From contig OX940864.1 of NCBI GenBank assembly GCA_954871525.1, positions 22,686,001 through 22,750,000 of the forward strand: 64,000 nt of DNA. The letters are read 5' to 3'. The notes under the pieces are model-generated. The model was not told the DNA's origin, ran no database searches, and saw nothing but the letters and a program-made list of their open reading frames with translations. A program made the translations under genes and the position numbers. This stretch comes from Parietaria judaica. Taxonomy: Eukaryota; Streptophyta; Magnoliopsida; Rosales; Urticaceae. How positions within the stretch are numbered: position 1 is the first letter of the stretch; every line of letters starts with the position of its first letter. Positions 23,157-35,008 of this stretch are shown in pieces.

Positions 23157-24693
23157 TACAAGCTATTACAAGCTAGTACGAAATTATTTTCAGATAGTAC
23201 ATACAGGGTAATTTAATGGGGCCTAGTGTATTTTTAAATCATTTTTTTTTTCAATTCATATTTGTAGAAGAAAAAAAAAAACACAATACTTTTTTTTTTC
23301 TAGTACATTTCATGAAAATGGTACAAAATTGATTTAATTATCCATAGGGGCCCAAGGGAATCATTGTCAAAAAAGAGTCATACCAAGCTCGGTCAATAAT
23401 ATATATATTTATATTTTAAATAAGCTAACCTTCTTATGTATTTATATGTCAACATTTTATTTTCCTTATCAGTGATATTCACCCATATTTTCACTCTAAA
23501 AATGTTCTAAGAAAAATAAAAATTAATAGGCATTGTTTCGGAGTTTCCTTCTCATGTTAGGCTTGGTTGCATTTTGCCTCTTCATATTGGTTTTGTTGCT
23601 TTGTTTCTTCATATTTTAATGTCGCGCAAAAAGTTTTTTTTTTTATATTTAAATAATAATATACTATTAGTAAAATCAATTTTTTGGCATTGAAGAGACT
23701 TTTATAGAGAGAATCAAAATAGTGAATATTAAAAACTTTGATCGTAAAAAAAAATTACTATTATTATTAAAAAGGTCAAAATATTAGGTAGTCACACCCT
23801 TATTAACTCTTTACTAGTTATAATTTTGTCATCGTCGCAGTTCGCAACTATCAAATTTTATAATATTTGAATATAGAAGAGGTTTACTGTAATGAATCAA
23901 ATGTAAAGAGAAAAACAAAAACAAAAACGCAATAAAAGAAAAGTAAGAGGGCAAAGTGCTACAAAAGGCCAAACCTAAGGGGAACATCGCCCAATTACTA
24001 AAAGATAGTACTAAGTTGAAATGTACAAATATTAATGAGCTGTTGTAATTAACAGGCTTTTATTGGACTTAATTACATAATTTGTTTCCCAGTTTCTGCA
24101 AATCGGTATATGTATCTGTATCTTTTGGTCCTCAAGGATTGGACACCAATTAATATTTTTAGCTGCACAGCTTTTGGATTATTTATTGTTATGCTTTTAT
24201 CTCAATTATATTTATTTTGAGCTCCAAAATTTATCAATTTGGTCACCAAGATTTAAAATACCAGCATCGATGGAAAATCGGTAGTTTGATTTTACTAGTA
24301 CACAGACGGTAACAAGTTTATCATGGGTTTTAGTAGGCAATATCGACGTATTTTTCTTTTTATAGAATAATTATATTTATATTATTATTATTATTATGTT
24401 CTTAATATAAGTTATTGTCTAGATTTTTTGTCATCGAGAACAACCTGTTTTAAGTGAGAAGATTTTGCATAACAGAGGTAAAAATGATACACGTAAGAAT
24501 TTTATGTGGTTCGGCCAGTTAATAAGGTGCCTACTCCACAAGGGCTTGCACCAGTAATGGCCGAACCTCAAATATTACAAAGAGAGAACTACTATCTCCG
24601 AGGGTCTACATCTCTGGAATTACAATAGAGAATTGCACTCTCCTAGGGCATTTTGAAAAAGAAAATCCAAAATTCCCCGTAATGTTTACTATA
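23157..24693. other. AT-rich spacer with a repeat fragment
   Basis: No gene. A stretch at 24505-24560 contains TTTATGTGGTTCGGCC, a phrase I associate with plant LTR/TRIM-type repeats, but boundaries could not be set. Confidence 0.35.
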
Positions 24694-24702
24694 TTTTGAT
24701 TA

Positions 24703-25246
24703 GGGTTATTATGGGCAAAAGTATTCAAGTAGTTTGAAAATGTAGCGGCATAGAGCAAAGTTAAAAAAAAAGGGTGGCAATAGTACCCAAGTTTCAGTCT
24801 CTGAAGAAAAAAAAATAGAATTCCATCCATGTTGACTTTAGTTCCGTTAACTTCTTTGCTAGTTATTATTTTTTAAGATTTATCATTGCCCTTTCAGAGC
24901 TAAATGCCGACGTCGGAGTTAACGCCGAATTCAGAGAAAAATTGTACAACTTTCGTATTTTTGGCAGCGAGCTAATTTTCAGATACTTGACGGCCTTTTA
25001 TAATAAAAAGTAAAATTACAAAGTTGTATATTCATCTCTCAACTTTCCAACGATAGATTTTTTGTAAGATTCAGTTAAAAAAATGAGTAAGTTATGTCAA
25101 AAATACGAGTTAACGGAACTAACGTCAAATGAACAGTATTTTAAAAAATTTCAAAAAGTAAAACTTAGATACTATTGCCGCGATGTTTTTAACTTAGCTC
25201 TATGCCGCTCCATTTCTAAATTACTTGCTTTTTCCCATAATAACCC
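24703..25246. mobile_element. 544-bp MULE-type MITE
   Basis: Terminal inverted repeats of about 65 bp begin GGGTTATTATGGGCAAAAG on the left and mirror it on the right. Flanks TTTTGATTA (24694-24702) and TTTTTATTA (25247-25255) form a 9-bp duplication with one mismatch. The interior includes the GTATTTTTGGCA / TGTCAAAAATAC inverted module shared with the 8227 and 45778 elements. Confidence 0.82.
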
Positions 25247-25255
25247 TTTTTATTA

Positions 25256-25863
25256 TAACCATTCTCCACGGCTTCTTATTGGTGGCCAAAACATATATAA
25301 GAAAAAAATGGTTGATGACGATAATCTTCCAAGTGCCGACCACCTCTTTTAACGAATACTCGACAACTTTAAGAAGATAAACCCTAATTTTTTGAACCTT
25401 GGCGGTTGATCACAAACAAATTGTCACAATCGTCAGATGAAAAGGAGATTGCCATGCAATAAATAATCAGATGCTGATTATTATTATTATAGAGAGAACG
25501 AAATGTAAATATATAGAAGAAAAAAATAGTACTAGTTAGACACTGGAAAATTTGCTGGGATATAATATATATATATATGGATTTGAGTAATTCTCAATTG
25601 AATGGGAAAACTGGTACAAGCTCTTTACTGTCTCCCACCAATGATGTGTTGTATATTGACGAAAAAAAAAACTTAATAATTATACTAGCAAATACAATGT
25701 CAATTTAATAGAAGAGAATAAAAGAAAAAGAATTTAAAATTAACAATATGGTGACATTTTCAGTGTTAAAGGATATTATAGTACACTGGGAACTTACTTG
25801 ACTGGTTGTGAAGAAATAAATAATGCGCTATTTGTATTGTGTATATGATGTATCTTTTTATTT

Positions 25864-25898
<35 letters not shown>

Positions 25899-27002
25899 TC
25901 TATTTTCTAAAACAGCCAAAATGCCCTTTTACGTGCAATTTGACAAAGCTATTCTCCATTTTTCTATTGATTTTAGAAACTATTAAAATCTAAACCTAAA
26001 TCCGTTTAATTGGCTACTTGTAATATTTTGGATTTTGGAAACAATACGCTCCGTTTAATTTGACATAGAAGGATCTCTTGTTATATTTTTTTTTCCTAAA
26101 ATGAAGCTAAAGTGTATATACAAAAGAAAAATTCTAAATTTCGAATAAAGGAGCAATTTTGGTTTTTTAAAATTAAAATGATGCAAGGCTATGGGAAAAA
26201 AAAGGTACATTTTTGAAGATATATTTTAGTTATTTTTTATTTAAATTGAGGCTAAAACTAGAGGGTATGTTAAACAAGATGCCCTTATAATATAAATGTA
26301 TATATATACGTATAACAATATTAGTATATCACCATGAGTGAGGGTACTGCTTCTTCTATTCTATCTTATAAATGAAGAAATGTTAGGTTTAATACGATTT
26401 CCTTCCCTTTCGGATGACATTATACTATTCACAAAAGTAATATTTAATATTTATTGGTGGTTTAATAAGAAGTAAATTAATTGTGTAATTAATAATTATA
26501 GGGAATAAAGGCTGCTGCAAAATGGCATAATAAATAAATAGCTGCCATTTGGAGAACTATCTTTATCCTCAATAGCATAAGAATTTATCCTTCACTTTAA
26601 ACTCTCAGAATCATTTATAATTGTAATCACATAAATGAGTCAATTAATAAAACAGATTTTTACGTTCATCTCGTACCCTACAAATAAATAGTTCTTCAGT
26701 GACAGTGTTTTTTTCACCGCGAGTTATACCGTAATGCACTGTTGAAATACGAAAACCTTTCCGCAACGCGTTTTTGCACAGAACGTTATCGTTGCTATTT
26801 GGATCGGAAAAGCCATTTTCCCGAATCAATAGTGGAACGCCTCGTGAAAATTTGTTTCCGGCGCCTTTTATACGCTGGAGAAAGTCCTATTGTGCCTTCC
26901 AAAATCCATTTTAGGATGTCAAAGAAGACACTTTCAATGGAGTCGATAAAATTCAAGACAAAAGACCACTGAGCTTCACCAGGACGATTTGCAAGTAGTT
27001 GG
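25256..27002. other. AT-rich spacer with one coding-like patch
   Basis: No recognised gene. At 26645-27000 open frames occur on both strands and composition is less biased, but no family is recognised. It may be a decayed captured gene fragment. A 30-base AT microsatellite lies at 25867-25896. Confidence 0.35.
25867..25896. repeat. (AT)15 microsatellite
   Basis: Uninterrupted AT dinucleotide run of about 30 bases. Confidence 0.9.
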
Positions 27003-27012
27003 TTAAAATAAA

Positions 27013-27470
27013 GGGTTAATAACGGCAAAAATATCCAAAGTTTGGTCAAAGAACCCTTGTGTACCCAAAGTTTAAAAGTGGTGGCAAAAGTACCCAAAGT
27101 CACATTTGAGGCATTGATCACTTCATTCTAGTAGCGCAGTTAACTTACATGTTAACACTGGCCACGTGGACAAACGTGGGTTGCTGACATAACAAGTTTT
27201 TGCCACGTGGATGAGCCCACATCAGCCTCGTTTACGATAAAACAACGAATTAAACCCCTAATTGGGCTTGTCCACGTGGCAAAAAATTGTTATGTCAGCA
27301 ACCCACGTTTGTCCACGTGGCCAGAGTTGACGGGTAAGTTAACTGCGTTACGAGAATGGAGTGGTCAACTCCCCAAATGCGACTTTGGGTACTTTTCCCA
27401 CCACTTTTAAACTTTCGGTACACGAAGGGTTTTTTGACCAAACATTAGATATTTTTACCGTCATTAACCC
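27013..27470. mobile_element. 458-bp MULE-type MITE with G-box motifs
   Basis: Long TIRs begin GGGTTAATAACGGCAAAAAT and end in the inverse. A perfect 10-bp duplication TTAAAATAAA flanks it at 27003-27012 and 27471-27480. The arms contain GCCACGTGG motifs (G-box/ABRE-like) in both orientations. No coding capacity. Confidence 0.9.
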
Positions 27471-27480
27471 TTAAAATAAA

Positions 27481-29207
27481 TCTCAATCTATTGAAATATG
27501 CACCAAAACAAAAGTTATTAATTTAAGTTGCACATTTAGTGAAAGCGCCACCAGACGTGCTATTTTTAATATTTTACCGGGCAAGGCTAAGAAGGATTGA
27601 GATTACTACAGGGCAAGCGGATAACCGGTCGAGAACCCTTTTTCTTTTGGCGACCGGCAACATGAAGGCAAAAATCAGTTACTAAAAAAATATTTTTTAC
27701 ATAAATAAAAAAATAAAATTTTACAGGAAAATTCAAAAAATAATTTTTTTTTATATAAAACTTAAAAATATAAATTTATTAATAAAAAATAAATATTTCT
27801 TAATATATATTATTCTTATTATACCCGTCGACCATCAATATACTTGTAAAATTAAACGACTAGACGATTATTGATCTTTCGAATAAAAAACCTTAGTTGC
27901 TCGAATAATTATCAATTATAAAGCAGACTTCAAAGAAAAAATTATAGGAAATTCGAATAACGACAATGTACCATTTTTGCATAACTTTTCTTATGTGTAT
28001 ATAATTGTTTGGACCTTATTGGAAGCTTAATTATTGTAACCCATCTCTTCACATCAAAGAAGTATGAAAACCCTAAGGTGTGAGTAATGAAGAAATGAAT
28101 GCAGATGGTGATTGATATTCTGAGTAGTTGATGAGAATTCAGGAGTCAGGACCCAATACTTTCATCTCTTTAATACTGTGGAGCCAACTCATATTCTTAA
28201 TTTATTATTTTATAAAAATATATTTTCATTTTATTTTATTTCTGACCATTAAATGCTTAAATCAAAATTTTAAAATCTCATCCACATGCGATTCAAGAGT
28301 CACCCATACTCAAAACTTAATGGCTTCGATTATCTCAAGAAATGGCCTTTTTTCTTTTAAAATAATCATATTTTTCTTTCTCCCAAAAAAGTTTACTAAT
28401 AAAATAAATAATAATGGTAATACATACAATCAATTATACCACATGTACATGTATTTATAAGTGGTAGTACCACTTTATAAATACATGTACTTATTATTTA
28501 TGTATTTGCCTGGTACCTAGGTTTTTGCAACCATGCATGTTGAGTATGGAAGCATACTATATAGTATATACTAACATACCTAAATATTTCCACCCCATTT
28601 CATCCATAATATAGGGTTATATAAATTTCTTCATGAAAATATCTGACATTGATGTTATATTACAAGCTAAAAAAAAAAACTGAAAAATCCATTTCTTCTA
28701 GAGCCACATGCATATTAATAAATAATTGGTGTTCCTGCTGACCAAACACGTTTTTTTAGTAGACATCAATTATGAGATTTTGTGTTTGTAAATACAGACA
28801 AAATATCGGATTCCAAATCTGAAATTTTTTCGTTCTAGAAAAATTTAATTACGGAACTTTTTGAATCCGAAAAAATATGGATTCATAAATCCGGACACCA
28901 ATTTTTACCGAAATCGAAAAGTTTCTGTTCTGGTTTCATTTTTTTTATTTTTTATTTTTATTTTATTTGTAAAATAGAATCGTTGGATATTAAGATTCAA
29001 TGATCCTGATTTTAAGATATAATTTAATTATATTATTTTAATAATGTGGGTAAAATATTCTAAATCCAAAAATATCTGAAACTGCTTGCTCCGGATTTTA
29101 TCCGAAAAACAAAATTGGTTTTTCAAATTATGTATTGACAAGCTAGCCATATCTCATATTGATAAGAAAAATTTTTGTAGAACCAAGGTTTATATTTATA
29201 TATATAA
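27481..29207. other. AT-rich spacer with a palindrome
   Basis: No gene recognised. A near-perfect 46-bp palindrome lies at 28445-28490 (separate entry). Confidence 0.4.
28445..28490. repeat. near-perfect inverted repeat
   Basis: Arms 28445-28466 and 28468-28490 (GTACATGTATTTATA... and its reverse complement) match except for one inserted base, with a 1-bp spacer. It could form a cruciform, or be a tiny fold-back insertion. Confidence 0.85.
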
Positions 29208-29659
29208 GGAAAACACAAGTTCAACGTTTTTTACTTTTTGTTTTTATTAAATTTGAATAATTATTCATCAAACCGTATTTTACCTCATTCTGAACAAAAA
29301 TAAGTTGAGAAACTATCATTTTAAACATTTTTTGCACAAAGTTGGACATTTTTATGAGTAAAGTTTGATAGTTTCTGGTATTTAAACTAAATAATTAAAG
29401 GGCAAAATAAAATAGTATGTAATAATTAGGCAATACTAAAATTAGTTGGGCAATTTTTTCGGGTATGGTTGACAGTATTTTGCACAAAGTTTAAGAGTTT
29501 TTGGCACAAAATTTGTCCTTTTTTTTAATAGAGTCTGACAGTTTCTCAATTCATATAAAAAATTGTATTTTTATCCAAAATAAGATATAATACAGTTTGA
29601 GGAATAATTATTCAGATTTAATAAAAACGAGAATCGAAAACATTGAACTTGTGTTTTAC
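29208..29659. mobile_element. MITE with about 120-bp TIRs
   Basis: The left arm AAAACACAAGTTCAACGTTT and its continuation are mirrored on the right through ATTGAACTTGTGTTTT. Related GCACAAAGTT motifs fill the centre. No coding capacity. The target duplication was not resolved, so the superfamily is uncertain (MULE-like by arm length). Confidence 0.65.
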
Positions 29660-30786
29660 GGAATATTTCTTCAATTTTCTTTTATTCTGGGTATCACGTT
29701 TTTCTTTTGTTTTCAAAACTTTTATCAAAGAAGTTGAAGTATCACAGGCATAGACTTAAATGGGCTGGGCCCAGAAAATTCATGAAAAAGACTTGTAATA
29801 TGTCCCTAAAGTTCGTGGGCTTTGAAAAACGTTTTTATAATGGCCCATTTACGTCTTCAGTTGTCTAAAACGTAGATAATAATATGTAGCTTAACAGCTG
29901 CTACAATTATTTTCTTTTATTTAAGAGAAACTAGTGGACGGTGACGATAAAATTTGATTTATAATTTTATCAAAAAAAAAAATTATTATGAATTATAAAT
30001 AAATGACCTATATCATGAAACTTAATAAATTGCCTTGTTTTAGTAATACCTTACTTCTTGCAAAAAAATAATGTGATCAAATATATATTAAAAACTTTAA
30101 AAATAATGAATAAATGAAATGTTGTTTTAAAAAATAATTCTAAATTGAAGAGTTTGTTCAAATATTTATAAGAACATTTTTGAAACGGCCCTCTATTAAT
30201 ATTAATAATTATTGTTGGATATCGTTAGGCTATGACTTTGCTTCAAAGATAAAGATAATCTATATCTACATATAAGAAAAAATTAATGGTGACATGGAAA
30301 GATGTACAGAAATGATTGAGAATTTAGTTTTTTTTAAGCGTTGAAAATGATAGTGAGCCCGCTTGGCACAACCCATTTTTTACAAATTTTTTTTTAGTTT
30401 TAGTTTAAAAGACAAACTATTTTTTTTTTTTAGTTTTAGTTGAACCTTGGGCTGAACTCTCCCCTATTTTTGACTTTATCAGGGCGGATTCCGCCAGAGC
30501 CCGATTCAAATTCCAGGTTTCCCCTAAAAAATTGTATACGGTCAAAATCCAAAAAAAAAAAACGACCAATATATTGTAAACTTCTTGCTGTTAAAACAAT
30601 CAGTTCTATTTTTATTAAAAATGTACTTAGATTTGTGTCGTTTCATTGACCATTCCTAATTTCAAAATTAATGAACAATCATTATTGTTCATTTTAATGG
30701 CCGTCATCTTTAGTGTGTTAAAAAAGTAAATGTTGTCGAATCATAAAAAGAACAAATTTGTAAAAGAATGTACTGTATAACAATTA

Positions 30787-30827
<41 letters not shown>

Positions 30828-31690
30828 CAATGAAATTCGAACGCTTGGCTTGATATGAAAGAATTGTGTTGAAAGTGTTCGTTTAAAATAAAAAGTAACT
30901 TATACCCGAAATAATTTAGGTGCGTTCAGTAATTTCAACCAATAGCACCACACCCTGGTTTAAGATCAATGTTAGGTCGTCTCCTCAATGATTCCTCGGG
31001 CTCGGTGATAGAGTTCTCTCGGTCTAGTGAACTCAGAAATAGTGAGAAATATTGAAGAAGAAATAAATATTTTTGTGTCTAATCAGGTTAAAAACACGTG
31101 GTATATATGCCACAGTTGTTTCAACAGATAATACAAAATAGCAAAATAATAGTCATGGCAAAAGTATCAGACTTAAACAATTAATCAATTATAGGGAAAT
31201 ATCTACCCTTCTAGACTTCTAGTCCTATACAATAAAAAAATACCAATCTTATTTAATCATTTACCACAAAATAAGTTTAATTACATAAAAGATTTATTAA
31301 TTGTGATAAATAAACCATCCTTAATTCTATATCTAAAACTCGGACACAGGCTCACAGTGAAATTTAGAAAGAGATCCTTGGCATCACCTCTAACAGAGTC
31401 CTGCGTTTGAAATGGTATGGTTTGTTGATAAAATAACAAAGCTGAAGCAATTTAGCAGCCCAGGGGTGCTTCGTTCATATCTCACAAACTGCATTTTCAA
31501 TACTGCTTTACATATAATAATAAATTGTTGGTATAATATGCACCGTAAACATTTAAATGATCTAACATTTATTCTAAACTTTTCAACACAAAGACACCAA
31601 ACCCTCCTAATCAAATTGAAATTATATATATATATATATATGAGCTTAAAAGTAATCATTAATGTTGATGCCGAAAAATGGATCAAACAC
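29660..31690. other. AT-rich spacer
   Basis: No recognised gene. It contains a possible minus-strand Helitron-like terminus near 29930 (weak) and a compound CT/AT microsatellite at 30787-30827. Confidence 0.4.
30787..30827. repeat. compound (CT)n(AT)n microsatellite
   Basis: About 22 bases of CT followed directly by about 18 bases of AT. Confidence 0.9.
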
Positions 31691-32940
31691 TGTAGCGGCC
31701 CAAAACTGGATATTGGGCCGGGCCCATCGCCGTATGTTGACTTTCCTGGGCTAGATGCTTGACTCACTGTTCCTGAAGGGTAAGGCGCAGGGGCGAGGCC
31801 ACTCACGCCCAACTAGGGGCAGTGGACCCCACTTGGGTTGTCTACACTCTTGTAACAACACAAAATCTGCCCCCCCTTGCTATATATATATATTTTTAAC
31901 TAAGTATACAAAAAGTCAAAAATGTATTTTTGAATTTAGTATGTTAATTTTCGCCCCCCCTTCCGACAATTTCTGGCTTCGCCCCTGGTAAGGCGGATCG
32001 GACCCTCCGTAGGGCAGGTCAACGATCGTAGTTGGAGCAGTCGATGACTGGGAGAGCCGGGGGTGATGATGATGTGATGCCGCGCCTCGTTGAGTGTGGT
32101 GAAGCTGCCTACGTACCCACTTGCAGCTAAGTGGAATCAGGTCATCTCGTAGTTCAAAGCAGGCGTTGATAGAGTCGTTCCTAGCTAGCCTGGACGAGCC
32201 TGGAGTTAATGGTCGTGAAGACGTGGATTCCATCGGTGCCTTCTCTATAGGAGTCGGCGATTCCTCCGGCGCTTCTGCTCTAGCTGGTGGGAGTAGGACG
32301 ACGCTCGGACCTTCCTCTGGGGAGTTGGCGATTCCTCCGGTAGGCCGGGGATTCCTCCAGCGCTTCCGCTCTAGCTACTCCGGTAGGTCGGGGATTCCTC
32401 CAGCGCTTCCCCTCTAGCTAGCTCCTCTGGCAGATCGGACCCTTCACTAACCGTCGGACTGGAACCGGGTCCTCCGACCCGTTACCGCAAAGTCCTAGGA
32501 CTCGGGATATAGGTTGGCGACCACTGAGAACCGGAACCTCCGTAGGGCAGGTCGTCGGGTATTCCTACCAGAATATATATATAGAAGAGAGAAAACGGTG
32601 TTTATCGCTATATAGAGCGTTTGAATCGGAGTTACCGTTTGAATGAAATCAAGCTTCTATTTATAGAAGGGGCCGGGGACCTGAGAGTAGTAAAATATTG
32701 TCACTTTAGTCCTCCGCACCGCGGCGGCGCGGGGTTTCGCGCCGCCGCGCCGCGGAATAACCATACTAGGCGTGAAAATGCGTCCTGACGTCCCGTCACG
32801 GAGCGGGGGTGGCGCGCTTCACCGTTTAGTTATTATTTTAAAAATTGTGTCCGCGTTTTGTAGGCTTCTCGGTCTTGAGATATGGGCATTTTTGGGGTCG
32901 TTTTTGGGCCGAATTGATTGGAATAAAATCACCCATAACA
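31691..32940 (-). mobile_element. LTR-like sequence with TATA box, probable solo LTR
   Basis: On the minus strand it begins TGTTATGGGTG and ends GGGCCGCTACA (TG...CA). A TATAAATAG box lies at 32657-32665, followed by a GC-rich leader with imperfect repeats of CCGGAGGAATCCCCGACC and of CTGCCCTACGGAGG. No 5-bp target duplication and no internal domain were found, so a solo or truncated LTR is inferred. It is interrupted by a 200-bp hAT MITE. Frames reading through it (for example MESTSSRPLTPGSS at 32233, minus strand) are not recognised proteins. Confidence 0.5.
31788..31987. mobile_element. 200-bp hAT MITE inside the LTR
   Basis: Starts CAGGGGCGAGGCCA and ends TGGCTTCGCCCCTG, the classic CAGGGGCG hAT terminus. 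Perfect 8-bp duplications GTAAGGCG flank it at 31780-31787 and 31988-31995. No coding capacity. It is younger than the LTR it interrupts. Confidence 0.95.
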
Positions 32941-34084
32941 ATTAATATTTTTTATAGCCGCTGAAATTCCCTTAAGTTTCTTCTCCATATTCAACAACTC
33001 AATAACAGAGCGAGATGCAACAAAATCAATACGTTGTTATGACCCACAAAACCAATTACAAAATTCAAAGTGTTTTTACTAATAAGTTACCTTGGAACGA
33101 TGAAACCGAAGCCTTTGGAGAGAGACAGTGGTGTGAAGGTCGTTTAGGGTCCATCGGCTAAGAGCAGGCATGATAGTCATCGAATCACAGCACACCGTCA
33201 TGAAGTTCGAATCGCGAGCTTTCCTGCCTGTGGCTGTACGATATTACTGTTCTCCGAGCCTTCAAGACAGTTAATATTTAAACCTCAAGAGACAGAATTA
33301 GAGAACAATGAATAGCGAAACGATACCTTCTGAATCTACATGCTCGAATCTGAAAAAAGAAAAAGAAAAAGAAAAGATATATGATGAGAACAGGTCAAGA
33401 AAAATAAAACTAAAATTCTACAAAAAAATGAGGAAATAGAAATCAGAACCTCCTTTTAAGAAAATACCCGTCAGTTGGTGTTCGGGAAAAAAAAAACACT
33501 GATCGAATGAGGAACCAAAAAGCCTTATGACATTAAAGCTTTGAATGAGTTAATGGCTAATAGTTATTACTAAGGAAGTAATTGGTTCTTGACTCTTCCT
33601 TCTATCTCTCTTATTTTCTTATCATTTCCTCCCATTCATCAACTCTTTTCTTTAATTTCACTATTTTTAACTACCCCAAATAAAATGGTGAATTTGATCA
33701 TATGCTTTTAAGTAAATATAAGACTATAGAATAAAAAATAAATATATATTTTTTTGTATTATTTTAAGTCGGGTACATACACTTTTAGCCAAATTTCGGC
33801 TAACTTTCACCCATTATAGCCTAAAAAACAAAACAAAAAATAAACATCAATATGACTAAACAATATTTATCGTTTTGAAAGATCAAAAAAAAAAAAATAT
33901 ATCGTTTTGTAACCAAGGAGCTTAATGCTATGTAGTGTCCTAAATGGATACTCCATTTTGGACCAAAAGGATGAGAATAATATGAAAAACATTTGCAGGC
34001 TTTTCGGCCCCAGTTTAGCCTAACTTGTTGGACTTTAGGAAGCCATTTTAAATGTAAATTTGACATATCTTGCAATTTATAACT
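32941..34084. other. spacer with a possible exon remnant
   Basis: At about 33080-33310 the minus strand has a less biased composition, an open stretch (for example SRWTLNDLHTTVSLQRL) and a GTAAC donor-like end. The product is not recognised. The remainder is AT-rich. Confidence 0.3.
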
Positions 34085-34093
34085 TTTTATTAT

Positions 34094-34357
34094 GGGTGAA
34101 TGACGGTGAAAATACCCAAAGTTTAATCAAAGAACTCTTCGTCTACCCAAAGTCTAAAAGTGGTGGCAAAAGTACCCAAAGTCACATTTGGGGCATTGAC
34201 CACTCGATTCTCGTAACGCAGTTAACTTACCCGTTAACTCTGGCCACGTGGTCAATGCCCCAAATGTGACTTTGAGTACTTTTGCCACCACTTTTAGACT
34301 TTGGGTACACGAAGAGTTCTTTTACTAAACTTTAGGTAATTTTGCCGTCATTAACTC
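34094..34357. mobile_element. 264-bp MULE-type MITE
   Basis: TIRs begin GGGTGAATGACGG and extend through CCCAAAGT-type arms to the mirror image. A perfect 9-bp duplication TTTTATTAT flanks it at 34085-34093 and 34358-34366. It is a shorter member of the 27013 family. Confidence 0.88.
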
Positions 34358-34387
34358 TTTTATTATTATTGTTATTATTATTATTAT

Positions 34388-34856
34388 GGGTTAATGACGG
34401 CAAAAATACCCAAAGTTTGGTCAAATAACCCCTCGTGTACCCAAAGTTTAAAAGTGGTGGCAAAAATACCCAAAGTCGCATTTGGGGAGTTGACCACTCC
34501 ATTCTCGTAACGCCGTTAACTTACCCGTTAACTCTGGCCACGTGGACAAACGTGGGTTGCTGACATAATAATTTTTGCCACGTGAACGAGCCCACATCAG
34601 CCTCGTTTACGACAAAACAAGGAATTAAACCCCTAATTAATACTATTTAACACAACTAATTGAACCCCTAATGATAACACTTAACAAAACAGATTTGTCC
34701 ACGTGGCCAGAATTAACAGGTAAGTTAACGGCGTTACGAGAATGGAGTGGTCAACTCCCAAAATGTGACTTTAGGTATTTTTGCCACCACTTTTAAACTT
34801 TGGATACATAAGGGGCTCTTTGACCAAACTTTGGGTACTTTTGCCTTCATTAACCC
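34388..34856. mobile_element. 469-bp MULE-type MITE
   Basis: TIRs GGGTTAATGACGGCAAAAAT and inverse, with TTATTATTAT duplications at 34378-34387 and 34857-34866. The duplication lies in a TTA microsatellite, so its exact length is ambiguous. It contains GCCACGTGG motifs and is a close relative of the 27013 element. Confidence 0.85.
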
Positions 34857-35008
34857 TTATTATTATTATGTCATGTTTTATTTGAGTTATCAACTTATCA
34901 TCATTATTTTTTACTATTCTGTGATGGTGTATAGAATAGATTATAAATATATGCTGTCCAGTAAGTATTGTACTTATATTGTATAGTGGGATATTATATT
35001 AATCTATT

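Noticed and set aside
29925..29990. Possible minus-strand Helitron 3' end (CTAG with nearby stem)
   Set aside because: The stem is AT-rich and longer than usual, and no matching TC-type 5' end was found.
31755..32233. Frames across the hAT MITE and the LTR
   Set aside because: They run through the MITE junctions and match no protein; they look like chance frames in LTR leader sequence.
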